From: Vicinamibacteria bacterium
Lineage (GTDB): Bacteria; Acidobacteriota; Vicinamibacteria; Fen-336
NCBI GenBank assembly: GCA_023701125.1
Contig: JAMPXO010000010.1
Coordinates: 1 to 64,000 of the forward strand
DNA length: 64,000 nt
Direction: 5' to 3'
Numbering within the stretch: the stretch's first letter is position 1; each line of letters starts with the position of its first letter. Of this stretch, positions 43,701 to 50,916 are shown piece after piece. A model generated the notes under the pieces. It searched no databases. It had not been told where the DNA came from and saw nothing but the letters and a program-made list of their open reading frames with translations. Position numbers and translations under genes: made by a program.

Positions 43701-43932
43701 CCGGCCGGTCGCGATCCGGCCCGAGGTGGCGAACTCGGACGAGTTGCTGCGGCTGCTCGACGAGGTGGTCGGCCTGATGCGGCGCGGCGTGTTCCCGCAG
43801 GAGGCCTCCGCCTGCGTGTGGTGCGATTTCACGACCGTGTGCGGGCCGCAGCCGCTGGTCGCCCAGCGCCTGCGGATCAAGGAGCGCGACGCCGAGTTGC
43901 GGCGCTACGTGCGGCTACGGGACTTCCGATGA
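40795..43932 (+). CDS. addB: AddB-like subunit: nuclease with iron-sulfur staple
   Basis: A 1045-aa partner of the AddA helicase-nuclease in double-strand-break end processing. The N-terminal part has the superfamily-I-like fold seen in AddB (L-L-L-V-P-S-R-A) but no Walker A, as in RexB-type proteins. The C-terminal PD-(D/E)XK nuclease has the R-D-Y-K-T-G catalytic segment near 918-923 and an iron-sulfur staple: C750 upstream, then C1007-x2-C1010-x5-C1016. A stretch near 551-570 (M-L-G-A-P-S-Q-A-A-S-A-P-P-P) is low-complexity, and its DNA resembles the dispersed repeat. It overlaps addA by 4 nt (ATGA). Confidence 0.82.
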   Translation: MPLAPRLLLVPSRAAAAELPRRVAARERRALAGLFPLTLLDLARLIAEPRLLGRGLRPWDHGRLALIAREWLLAGGARALGLDPDLPIGPVAAALGRTLRELRLAGASTRALAELPADPGIGGVDAARRHAVAEAFRHALTRIEGRIADPATVLAAATEALLGRDAQATAWLDGARCAWIAGPDLWPLERDLLVALARHLPVERWDPPLPPGLRAGAPEVRGATRGEPSADFVGFAALAAGERPAGLARLASHLFEPGPGEPAFDGLTFITAPGEAAEARAIARRLLAAAGDGFGFEDMAVLLPRAEGATLYAETLRRARIPCRLHPSLPLATGPTARALLLLLRCRGLGRAEVLEFLGFCRAPFGRWLAPGHDALPSRWEAVSRDARIVSGLDRFRAGLRGLAEDARRAGRAARADDALDLLVVVEALARTLAEFEAGAPWATWSQRLRSALEDWVGPDADREAVQDVIADLGGLGSGPASLDEVETALVARFEWERMPLVAPREGAVHVGVFDALAGVPFRLVCIPGLVEGGFPAPIRPDPFLLDAERTMLGAPSQAASAPPPSRRASVAGGQLSLFEAPAAPTVALLPTVADRLRGLRRAFHAAASQATERLVLSYPRADPRTGKERLPSLFYVAALSAALGRPAGGADLENQVAEDDPAMLPPEQALDAGERDLWRMRQGGEAAADQIAAGSPSFRLSRLASVARFQSSLTAWDGRLDPLTPAIQERIDPISRVLSASRLHDYAGCGFQYLLKHVLKLEPALAPEERTALDPLERGTAFHAVAEQLLREWRDAGAFPLQDDAATRARAEEIARAELAKIVAQSPPRFTALWERECALFLDLVRQFVKREAQSQAAPGAPRPAHFELAFGRVHDAEPGEPHRAEPLTIPLPSGATLRLSGQIDRVDRNADGSYVVRDYKTGRAPKDEGAVFRGGRQLQIPLYIRALGEILPGAKVEKAFLDYVNGGRPVAIRPEVANSDELLRLLDEVVGLMRRGVFPQEASACVWCDFTTVCGPQPLVAQRLRIKERDAELRRYVRLRDFR

Positions 43933-46900
43933 AGCCCGTCGACGAAGACGTCCGCGTGCGACTGCGCCGCGACCACGCGACCAGCTTCGTGCTGGAGGCC
44001 GGCGCCGGCACCGGCAAGACGACGCTGATCGTCGATCGGGTGGTCGCCCTGATCACCGCGGGCGACGCGAGGCTCGACGAGATCGCCGCCGTCACCTTCA
44101 CCGAGAACGCCGCGGCGACGCTCAAGCTGCGGCTGCGCGAGGCGCTCGAGCTGTGCCGTGCGGATGCGGCGCGGCCGCAGGCGGAGCGCGAGCGCGCGGC
44201 GCTGGCGCTGGAGACGCTGGAGAGCGCGCCGGTCACCACCATCCACGCGCTGTGCGCGGCGCTGCTCGCCGAGCGGCCGCTGGAGTGCGGCGTCGTGCCC
44301 GGCTTCCGCGTCGCCGACGACGCCGAGATGGACCGCTTCTTCGCCCAGGCCTGGGACGAGTGGCTGGCCGAGCACCTGGTCGCGGGCGATCCGGCGCTGC
44401 TGGAGGCGCTCGACGACGGCGTGCCGCTGGCCAACGACTTCGTCTACGCCCAACGCTCGTCGCTGCGCGGGCTGTGCCGCACGCTGTGCGATCAGCGCGA
44501 CCTGCGGCCGCTGGTCGCCGCCGCCCCGCCCGATCCCGAGGCCTGGCGCGCGGAGCTGGTCGAACGCCTGCTGGTGGCGCTGCCCCACGCCGCCGGCGCG
44601 AAATCGGCCGACGCGCTGGCCGCCCGCCTGCTCGACCTCGGCGAGCAGGCCCGCGGGCTCGACGGCCTCGCGGGTGCCGCCCTGTCGGCGGCGCTGTTCG
44701 CGCTGCCGGAACTGAAGGTCCAGGGCGACAAGCGCCACTGGCCGTCGCCCGCGGCGCTGGAGGCGGGCCGCGATTTCGCGCGCTGGTGGCGCGACGCACG
44801 CGACTCGTGGACCGCCGCGCAAGGCGCCGCCCGCCACGGCCGGCTGATCGCACTCGCCGGCGACGTCGTGCGCCGCTACGAGGCGCGCAAGCAGGCGGCC
44901 GGTGCGCTCGACTTCCTCGACCTGCTGGTCCGCGCCCGCGACGCGCTTTGCCGCAACGCCGCGTTGCGCGACCACTTCCGGGCCCGCTTCCGGTTCGTGA
45001 TCATCGACGAGTTCCAGGACACCGACCCGCTGCAGGTCGAGATCGCGGAGGCGCTGACCGGCGGCGCGGCGGGCCGGCTGACCGTGGTCGGCGACCCCAA
45101 GCAGTCGATCTACCGCTTCCGCCGCGCCGAGGTGGCGCTGTTCGAGCGCCTGCGCGAGCGCGCAGAGGGCCAGCCCGGCCACGCGGTGGCGCGGCTGTCG
45201 CAGAACTTCCGCTCGCGGCCGGCGATCGTGCGCTTCGTCAACCGCACGTTCGAGTCGCTGCTGGTGCGCTCGGAAGAGGCTGGCCAGCCGGCCTACGCGC
45301 CGATCGCGCCGCGCGCCGATCTCGAAGGCGGCCCGGCGGTCCTCGCGCTGCGCTTCCCCGCCTTCGCCGAAACGGGCGCTGACCTGCTGGCGGCCGAGGC
45401 CCGGGTGGCGGCCTGCTTCGCGGCGCAGGTGGCGCAGGGCGGCTACCCGGTGCGCGACGGCCTTCACGAGCGGCCGTCGCGGGCGGGCGACCTGCTGGTG
45501 CTGGCCCGGCGCTTCACCCAGTTGCGGGCGCTGGAAGAGGCGCTCGACGCGGCCGGGATCGGGTTCGTGGTCGAGGGCGGCAAGAGCTTCTTCGACCGCG
45601 CCGAGGTCCATGAAACACGGGCGGTGCTGCAGGCGATCGACGACCCGTCCGACCGGGTGGCGCTGTTCGGCGCCCTGCGCAGCGCGTTCTTCGGCGTCTC
45701 CGACCGCGACCTGGTCGCCTACGCGCTGGCCGCCGGCCCTGGCTTCTCGCTGCTGCCGGAGCCGGACCCCGCCCGCGACGGCGGCCTGGCGGTGGCCCCC
45801 GCGCTGGCGCTGCTGCGCCTTCTGCACGGGCGGCGCCGCCACGACAGCGTGGCGCAGTTGCTGGAGACGCTGTTCGACCGCACCCGGGTCCAGGCCGCGC
45901 TGTTCGGCACCCGCCGTGGCGGCGCTCGCATCGCCAACCTCGACAAGGTCGTGGCGCTCGCCCGCGAGGCCGCGCGCTCCGGCGTGCCGACGCTGCGCGC
46001 GTTCCTCGGCCTGCTCGACGAGCGGATCGCCTCCGCCCGCGAGGAGCCCGACCTGCCGGAGACCCGGCCTGGCGACCCCGACACCGCGCGCGTGCTGTCG
46101 ATCCACCGCGCCAAGGGCCTGGAGGCGCCGATCGTGCTGCTGCACGACGTCGCCGACAAGGGCGGCGTGCGCAACGACACGATCGCGCTGTGGGAGCGCG
46201 GGGAGGTCGCGATCGGTTTCCGCGCCGGCTGCCAGCCGCCCGGCTGGGACGTGCTGCGACGGCAGGACGAGAAGCGCGGGCTGGCGGAGAACAAGCGCCT
46301 GCTCTACGTCGCCTGCACCCGCGCCCGCGACTGGCTGGCGATCCCGGACCCGCAGGGGGCGCAGGTCGGCGACTTCTGGAAGCCGCTGCTCGACGCGCTG
46401 CCGGTGAAGTCCGACCCGGACGTCGAGGTGGTCGACGCCGAGACGTTGCCGCTGCCACCGGAGCGGCCGAAGGCGCGCGGCCTGCGGTTGACCGCGGCCG
46501 CGGGCGGCGACGCCGTGGCGGCGCGCTGGGAGCAGGAGCGCGGGGCGGCGCTCGAGGCCGCCTGCCATCGCGACTTCACGCCGATCTCGGCGACCGCCGC
46601 CGCGGCCCGCGAGGCGCCGCCGGTCGCTGCGACCGGTGGCGGGCCCGGCGGTCGCGACTTCGGCGGCCTGGTCCACCGCGTGCTGCAGCACCTGCCGTTC
46701 CCCGACCCCGCGGCCGTGGAGCGGGCCCGGGCGCTGGCGACCGGCCTCGCCCCGCTGTGCGGCCTCGAGCCCGAGGCCGCGGCGCGGGCCGCGCAGTTGT
46801 GCGCGGAGCTGCTCGCCCACCCGCTGGCCGACCGCGTGCGGCGTTCGCCGCGGGTGCTGCGCGAACTGCGGGTGTGGCTGCCCGAGGAAGGCGAGCTGGT

Positions 46901-47117
46901 CGAGGGCGTCGTCGACCTCGCGTTCGAGGAGGACGGCGGGCTGGTCGTGGTCGACTGGAAGACCGACGCGATCGCTGCCGACCAGGCGATCGACCAGGCC
47001 GCCCACCACGCGCCACAGTTGCGGTTGTATGCGCGGGCGCTGGCGCTGGCCACTGGCCTGCGCGTGCGCGAGCGGCTCGTCTACTTCACCACGGTGGCGC
47101 GCGCGATCCCGGTCTGA
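43929..47117 (+). CDS. addA: AddA-like helicase-nuclease
   Basis: A 1062-aa UvrD/Rep-superfamily helicase with a C-terminal nuclease, which unwinds and resects DNA ends for recombination. Walker A is GAGTGKTT at 25-32, the Walker B-like motif is I-I-D-E-F-Q-D-T-D near 357-365, motif III is D-P-K-Q-S-I-Y-R-F-R-R near 390-400, motif V-like S-I-H-R-A-K-G-L-E is near 723-731 and Y-V-A-C-T-R-A-R is near 794-801. The nuclease has D-W-K-T-D-A near 1015-1020. Start ATG 43929 overlaps the addB stop. 50 nt separate it from the next nuclease gene. Confidence 0.9.
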   Translation: MKPVDEDVRVRLRRDHATSFVLEAGAGTGKTTLIVDRVVALITAGDARLDEIAAVTFTENAAATLKLRLREALELCRADAARPQAERERAALALETLESAPVTTIHALCAALLAERPLECGVVPGFRVADDAEMDRFFAQAWDEWLAEHLVAGDPALLEALDDGVPLANDFVYAQRSSLRGLCRTLCDQRDLRPLVAAAPPDPEAWRAELVERLLVALPHAAGAKSADALAARLLDLGEQARGLDGLAGAALSAALFALPELKVQGDKRHWPSPAALEAGRDFARWWRDARDSWTAAQGAARHGRLIALAGDVVRRYEARKQAAGALDFLDLLVRARDALCRNAALRDHFRARFRFVIIDEFQDTDPLQVEIAEALTGGAAGRLTVVGDPKQSIYRFRRAEVALFERLRERAEGQPGHAVARLSQNFRSRPAIVRFVNRTFESLLVRSEEAGQPAYAPIAPRADLEGGPAVLALRFPAFAETGADLLAAEARVAACFAAQVAQGGYPVRDGLHERPSRAGDLLVLARRFTQLRALEEALDAAGIGFVVEGGKSFFDRAEVHETRAVLQAIDDPSDRVALFGALRSAFFGVSDRDLVAYALAAGPGFSLLPEPDPARDGGLAVAPALALLRLLHGRRRHDSVAQLLETLFDRTRVQAALFGTRRGGARIANLDKVVALAREAARSGVPTLRAFLGLLDERIASAREEPDLPETRPGDPDTARVLSIHRAKGLEAPIVLLHDVADKGGVRNDTIALWERGEVAIGFRAGCQPPGWDVLRRQDEKRGLAENKRLLYVACTRARDWLAIPDPQGAQVGDFWKPLLDALPVKSDPDVEVVDAETLPLPPERPKARGLRLTAAAGGDAVAARWEQERGAALEAACHRDFTPISATAAAAREAPPVAATGGGPGGRDFGGLVHRVLQHLPFPDPAAVERARALATGLAPLCGLEPEAAARAAQLCAELLAHPLADRVRRSPRVLRELRVWLPEEGELVEGVVDLAFEEDGGLVVVDWKTDAIAADQAIDQAAHHAPQLRLYARALALATGLRVRERLVYFTTVARAIPV

Positions 47118-47167
47118 ACCGGGACGTCCGGGCCGGGACATCGCCTGTGATAGCGTCGCCGGCGACG

Positions 47168-48157
47168 ATGGAACCACGCCCGTTCTCCTGGTCGGTGTCG
47201 CGCCACGACACCTTCGACTCGTGCCGGCGCAAGTACTACTACTCGTACTACGGATCGCTCGAGGACCCCGAGATCGCGCGCCTGAAGAAGCTGTCGGCGC
47301 TGCCGCTGTGGACCGGGTCGGTGGTCCACGAGACGATCGAGGCGTTCCTCAAGGAACGCGACGCGTTGCCCTCGGAAGCCGAGCAGAAGGCGATCGCCGA
47401 GGCCGCCGTGCACGAGCGGATGAAGGGCGACTGGCGCGACAGCGAGCAGGCCTCGCTGCGCTTTCGGCTGTTCGAGCACGAGTACGAGCAGGAGGTCTCG
47501 GCCGACGACAAGAAGATCGCCGTCAGCACGGTGCGCCGCTGCCTGCGCGCGTTCTTCCGCTCGCAGACTCTGAAGGACGCGTTCGCCGCCGGCCGCGCGA
47601 ACTGGCTCTCGCTCGAGGACCTGATCGGCTTCGAGCTGGAGGGCGTGCCGGTGTTCCTGCGCATGGACCTCGCCTACCGCGCCACCAACGGACAGGTCGT
47701 GATCGTCGACTGGAAGACGGGGCGCAGCGAGGGCCGCTTCAACGCGGTCCAGCTCGCCGGTTACGCGCTGTACGCCGCCGCGCAGAAGTGGGCGGACGCG
47801 CCGGAGCAGATCGAGACCGAGCTCGCCTACCTGGCCGTGCCGCGCTTCGTGCGGCGCCGGGTCGACGCCGACATGCTGGCCGCTGCCCGCGCGTTCGTCG
47901 TCAGGAGCGCCGGCAAGATGCGCGGCCTGCTCGTCGACGCCGAGCGGAACCTGGCCCGGATCGACGACTTCGCCCGCATCGACAACCCGCGGCGCTGCCG
48001 CCGCTGCAACTTCCGCAGGCTGTGCTTCCCTCGTTTCGACGGGCTCCAGGGCCGGGGGGACCCCGGCCCTGGTCCCATGGGGGCTCCGTCGGACGACTCC
48101 GGCCTCCTCCGCCCCCAAGCCCCCAGGGCGCTCGTCGCCGTGGAGTCTCGGGCGTGA
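47168..48157 (+). CDS. Small PD-(D/E)XK Fe-S nuclease (Cas4/AddB-nuclease-like)
   Basis: A 329-aa nuclease of the PD-(D/E)XK superfamily. Catalytic V-D-W-K-T-G is near 180-185. Four cysteines (C19, C277, C280, C286) have the same C-x2-C-x5-C spacing as the staple of the AddB-like protein, so a [4Fe-4S] cluster is likely. No Walker A. Closest in kind to the PF12705/Cas4-like nucleases. Its last 37 or so residues (about 293-329) are encoded by repeat copy D and are probably not part of the fold. It starts at ATG 47168 and its TGA overlaps the GTG of ccmA. Together with addAB it gives three nuclease domains in a row. Confidence 0.75.
   Translation: MEPRPFSWSVSRHDTFDSCRRKYYYSYYGSLEDPEIARLKKLSALPLWTGSVVHETIEAFLKERDALPSEAEQKAIAEAAVHERMKGDWRDSEQASLRFRLFEHEYEQEVSADDKKIAVSTVRRCLRAFFRSQTLKDAFAAGRANWLSLEDLIGFELEGVPVFLRMDLAYRATNGQVVIVDWKTGRSEGRFNAVQLAGYALYAAAQKWADAPEQIETELAYLAVPRFVRRRVDADMLAAARAFVVRSAGKMRGLLVDAERNLARIDDFARIDNPRRCRRCNFRRLCFPRFDGLQGRGDPGPGPMGAPSDDSGLLRPQAPRALVAVESRA
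48041..48125 (+). repeat. Dispersed structured repeat, copy D (within a coding 3' end)
   Basis: Stem I is a 12-bp perfect stem, CCAGGGCCGGGG (48046-48057) with CCCCGGCCCTGG (48061-48072), loop GGA, flanked by GGG and CCC. Stem II pairs TGGGGGC (48078-48084) with GCCCCCA (48111-48117). Same strand as copy A. Base changes in stem I against copies A and B are matched on the other arm. The element is translated as the tail of the Fe-S nuclease. Confidence 0.75.
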
Positions 48158-48864
48158 CCACACCGCTCGCCCTCGACGTGCAGGGACTGGCCCGCCGCTA
48201 CGGCGGGCGCTGGGCGCTGTCCGGCGTCAGCTTCAGCCTCGAGGCCGGACAGGCGCTGGCGCTGGTCGGCCGCAACGGCTCGGGCAAGTCGACCCTGCTG
48301 CGGCTGCTGGCCGCCGCCCTGCGCGTGCACGCCGGCGAGGCCCGGGTGTGCGGCGCCGACCTGCGCCGCGACGCCGACACCGTGCGCCGGCGCACGGCCC
48401 TGCTCTCACACGCGGCCTACACCTGGGAGGCGCTGTCGGCGCGCGAGAATCTGGTCTTCACCAGCCGCCTGCTGGGCCAGGACCGGCCTCGGGAACGGGC
48501 CGCGCAGCGGCTCGAGCAGGTCGGCCTCGCGGCCCGCGGCGACGACCCGGTGAGCTCGTTCTCCGCCGGCATGCGCAAGCGCCTGGCGCTGGCGCGCACG
48601 CTGCTGCAGGAGGCACCGCTGGTGATGCTCGACGAGCCCTACGGGGCGCTCGACCCGCCCGGCTTCCGGCTGATCGACGGCATCATCCGCGCGGTCCGCG
48701 TCGAGGGCCGCAGCGTGGTGATGGCCACCCACCAGGTCGAGCGCGCGGCGGCACTGTGCGACCGCGGCCTGGTGCTGGAGCAGGGCCGGGTGGCATGGCA
48801 GGGCCCGGCGGCGGAGCTGCCGCTGAAGAGCGGCCTGCTGCGCGGCTCGGAGGAGGGCGCATGA
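48154..48864 (+). CDS. ccmA: Haem exporter ATPase CcmA
   Basis: A 236-aa ABC ATPase of the CcmAB(CD) module that releases holo-CcmE in cytochrome c maturation. Walker A is GRNGSGKST near 39-47, the signature is F-S-A-G-M-R-K-R near 133-140, Walker B is L-V-M-L-D-E-P near 155-161 and the switch histidine is A-T-H near 190. Length is normal (about 200-230). GTG 48154 overlaps the upstream nuclease stop by 4 nt; the stop overlaps ccmB by ATGA. Confidence 0.88.
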   Translation: MTTPLALDVQGLARRYGGRWALSGVSFSLEAGQALALVGRNGSGKSTLLRLLAAALRVHAGEARVCGADLRRDADTVRRRTALLSHAAYTWEALSARENLVFTSRLLGQDRPRERAAQRLEQVGLAARGDDPVSSFSAGMRKRLALARTLLQEAPLVMLDEPYGALDPPGFRLIDGIIRAVRVEGRSVVMATHQVERAAALCDRGLVLEQGRVAWQGPAAELPLKSGLLRGSEEGA

Positions 48865-49526
48865 ACGTGTTCTTCGCGGCCTTGCACAAGGAGCTGCTGC
48901 TGCAGTGGCGGACCCGGGCCCGGGTGCTGTCGGTGGTGGTCTTCGGCGCCACCGCGCTGTTGCTGATGAGCTTCGCGATCGGGCCCGACGCCGGCTCGTT
49001 GCGCCAGTACGCCGGCGGCTTCCTGTGGCTGGCGCTGCTGCTGTCCTCGACGCTGACGCTGGAGGCGAGCCTGGAGGCGGAGACCGAGCAGCAGGCGCTC
49101 GAGGGCCTGCTGCTGCTGCCGGTCGCGCCGACCATCCTGTTCTACTCCAAGGCGCTCGCCAACACCGCGCAGCTCGCACTGCTCGGCACGGTGCTGGTGC
49201 CGGTGGCGATCGTGCTGTACGGGGCCGGGACGGCACGGCCGCTGGCGCTGTTCGGCCTGATCGTGCTGGGCGCCGGCGGGCTGGCGGCCCCCGGCACGCT
49301 CTACGCGACGATGACCGCCCGCGCCCGGGCCAAGCAGACGCTGCTGCCGTTGCTGCTGTTCCCGCTGGTCGTGCCGGTGCTGATCGCCGCCACCAAGGCC
49401 AGCTCGCTGCTGATCCTCGGCGATCCGATGCGCCAGTTGAGCGCGTGGTTGACCCTGCTTGTCGCGTTTTGCGGCATATACTGGACCTTGTGCGGGTTGA
49501 TGTTCGGAGTGATCGTGGAGGACTGA
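48861..49526 (+). CDS. ccmB: Haem exporter permease CcmB
   Basis: A 221-aa inner-membrane protein with six helices, matching CcmB in size, in the K-E-L-L-L-Q-W-R-T-R start, and in the L-x-L-E-x-x-x-x-x-E-x-E-Q-Q-A-L-E-G-L segment near 65-90. Partner of CcmA. ATG 48861 is coupled to the ccmA stop; the ccmC gene follows 2 nt after its stop. Confidence 0.88.
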   Translation: MNVFFAALHKELLLQWRTRARVLSVVVFGATALLLMSFAIGPDAGSLRQYAGGFLWLALLLSSTLTLEASLEAETEQQALEGLLLLPVAPTILFYSKALANTAQLALLGTVLVPVAIVLYGAGTARPLALFGLIVLGAGGLAAPGTLYATMTARARAKQTLLPLLLFPLVVPVLIAATKASSLLILGDPMRQLSAWLTLLVAFCGIYWTLCGLMFGVIVED

Positions 49527-49528
49527 GC

Positions 49529-50236
49529 CTGCCCAGGCTGGCGAGCCCCGGTTTGGGGTTCCTGCTGGTGGCGGTCGGCGTGGTGCTGCTGCTGTCGGGC
49601 TCCTGGTACGGGCTGTTCGTCTCGCCCCAGGAACGCTACATGGGCGACGTGCAGCGGATCATGTACGTGCACGTGCCCACCGCCTGGAACGCGTTGCTGC
49701 TGTTCACCTTCGCCATGGGCTGTGCGCTGATGAGCCTGTGGCGCGGCGGCTGGGGCTGGGACGCCCACCACGAGGCGCTGCTTGAGGGCGCCGCGGTGCT
49801 GTCCGCGCTGCTGTGCGTGCAGGGTGCCATCTGGGCCAGGCCGACCTGGGGCGTGTGGTGGGACTGGGACCCGCGGCTGACCACCACCGCGGTGATGTTC
49901 CTGGCCCTGCTCGGCATCCTGGCCCTGCGCAGTGCGGTCGACGACCCCGAGAAGCGGGCGACGTGGTCGGCGGTGGCGACCATCATCGCCTTCGTCGACG
50001 TGCCGATCGTCTACTTCTCCGTGCGCTGGTGGAACTCGCTGCACCAGATGCAGAGTTCGCCCGAGACCGTCTCCGCGCCCTTCATCGTGCCGCTGCGGCT
50101 GAACGCCTTCGGCGTGCTGGCGCTGATGGGTGGCCTGGCGCTGCTGCGGGCCCGGGTCGCCGCCCGGCGCACGGCCCGTGAGCTGGGCCCCGCGCTCGAG
50201 CCGCTGCCCGCCGGCGCGCTGGTGGAGGCGCGATGA
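49529..50236 (+). CDS. ccmC: Haem-handling membrane protein CcmC
   Basis: A 235-aa protein with six helices that places haem on CcmE. The tryptophan-rich motif W-G-V-W-W-D-W-D-P-R-L-T-T near 108-120 and the histidines flanking it (H-V-P-T-A-W-N near 47 and H-Q-M-Q-S near 172) are typical. No ATG, GTG or TTG keeps the whole first helix: the best fit is CTG at 49529 with GGAGG (49517-49521) 7 nt upstream. TTG 49553 is the next option and removes eight residues. Coupled to ccmD through ATGA. Confidence 0.88.
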   Translation: MPRLASPGLGFLLVAVGVVLLLSGSWYGLFVSPQERYMGDVQRIMYVHVPTAWNALLLFTFAMGCALMSLWRGGWGWDAHHEALLEGAAVLSALLCVQGAIWARPTWGVWWDWDPRLTTTAVMFLALLGILALRSAVDDPEKRATWSAVATIIAFVDVPIVYFSVRWWNSLHQMQSSPETVSAPFIVPLRLNAFGVLALMGGLALLRARVAARRTARELGPALEPLPAGALVEAR

Positions 50237-50397
50237 GCGCGCTGCTGCTGCTGCAAGTCGAAGCGGCGAGCCCGGACGGCGTCGTCCAGGGCGGCTGGGA
50301 CTACGTCGTGGCCGCGTACGCGATCTCCGCGGCGGTCTTCTTCTTCTACGCCGTCACCGTGGTCGTACGGCTGCGGCGCGCCAAGGACGTCCAGTGA
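50233..50397 (+). CDS. ccmD: CcmD-like small membrane protein
   Basis: A 54-aa protein, starting M-S-A-L-L-L-L-Q, with one membrane helix (about 25-45) followed by a basic R-L-R-R-A-K end. This matches CcmD in size, topology and operon position between ccmC and ccmE; CcmD stabilises the CcmC-CcmE complex. ATG 50233 overlaps the ccmC stop and its own TGA overlaps the ccmE GTG, so no other frame competes. Confidence 0.8.
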   Translation: MSALLLLQVEAASPDGVVQGGWDYVVAAYAISAAVFFFYAVTVVVRLRRAKDVQ

Positions 50398-50894
50398 CCG
50401 ATACCGTTCGCCTGCCCGCTCCGCCGGTCCGCCGCAACAACAACAAGCGCTGGCTCGCCGTGCTCGCCCTGGTCGTCGCCGTGGCCGGTTTCGGCCTGCT
50501 GACCGCCGGCGGCATCGGCGAGAACCTCGTGTACTACTGGGGCCCGTCGGACGTGCGCAACGCGGGGGACCAGGCGGTCGGCGCGACGATCCGGCTCGGC
50601 GGCCAGGTGGCCAAGGGCTCGATCCGCCAGAGCGCGGAGGGCTCGCTGCTCGAGTTCTCGGTCACGGACGGCAAGGCCGTGGTGCCGGTGCGCTCGACGG
50701 GCGTGCCGCCGCAGATGTTCCGCGAGGACATTGGCGTCGTCGTCGAGGGCACGATGACGAAGGACGGCGTGTTCGAGTGCAAGCGGTTGATGGTCTCGCA
50801 CGGCAACGAGTATCGGGCGCCGGTCGACTCCGAGACCCCCGACATGGAGAAACTGATCAAGTCGACCGAGGGCCTCAAGAGCTCCGGCGACTGA
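50394..50894 (+). CDS. ccmE: Haem chaperone CcmE
   Basis: A 166-aa periplasmic haem carrier with a signal-anchor helix (about 20-40) and an OB-fold. The covalent haem ligand is H136 with Y140 in H-G-N-E-Y, the H-x3-Y form of CcmE and not the cysteine form. Expected to hand haem from CcmC to CcmF. GTG 50394 overlaps the ccmD stop. 22 nt of non-coding sequence separate it from ccmF. Confidence 0.92.
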   Translation: MTDTVRLPAPPVRRNNNKRWLAVLALVVAVAGFGLLTAGGIGENLVYYWGPSDVRNAGDQAVGATIRLGGQVAKGSIRQSAEGSLLEFSVTDGKAVVPVRSTGVPPQMFREDIGVVVEGTMTKDGVFECKRLMVSHGNEYRAPVDSETPDMEKLIKSTEGLKSSGD

Positions 50895-50916
50895 CGCGCT
50901 CGCCAACCCGATACCG

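Noticed and set aside
47168-48157. Cas4 identity for the small Fe-S nuclease
   Set aside because: No CRISPR array or other cas gene in 64 kb, and the gene is linked to addAB. The superfamily is shared, not necessarily the role.
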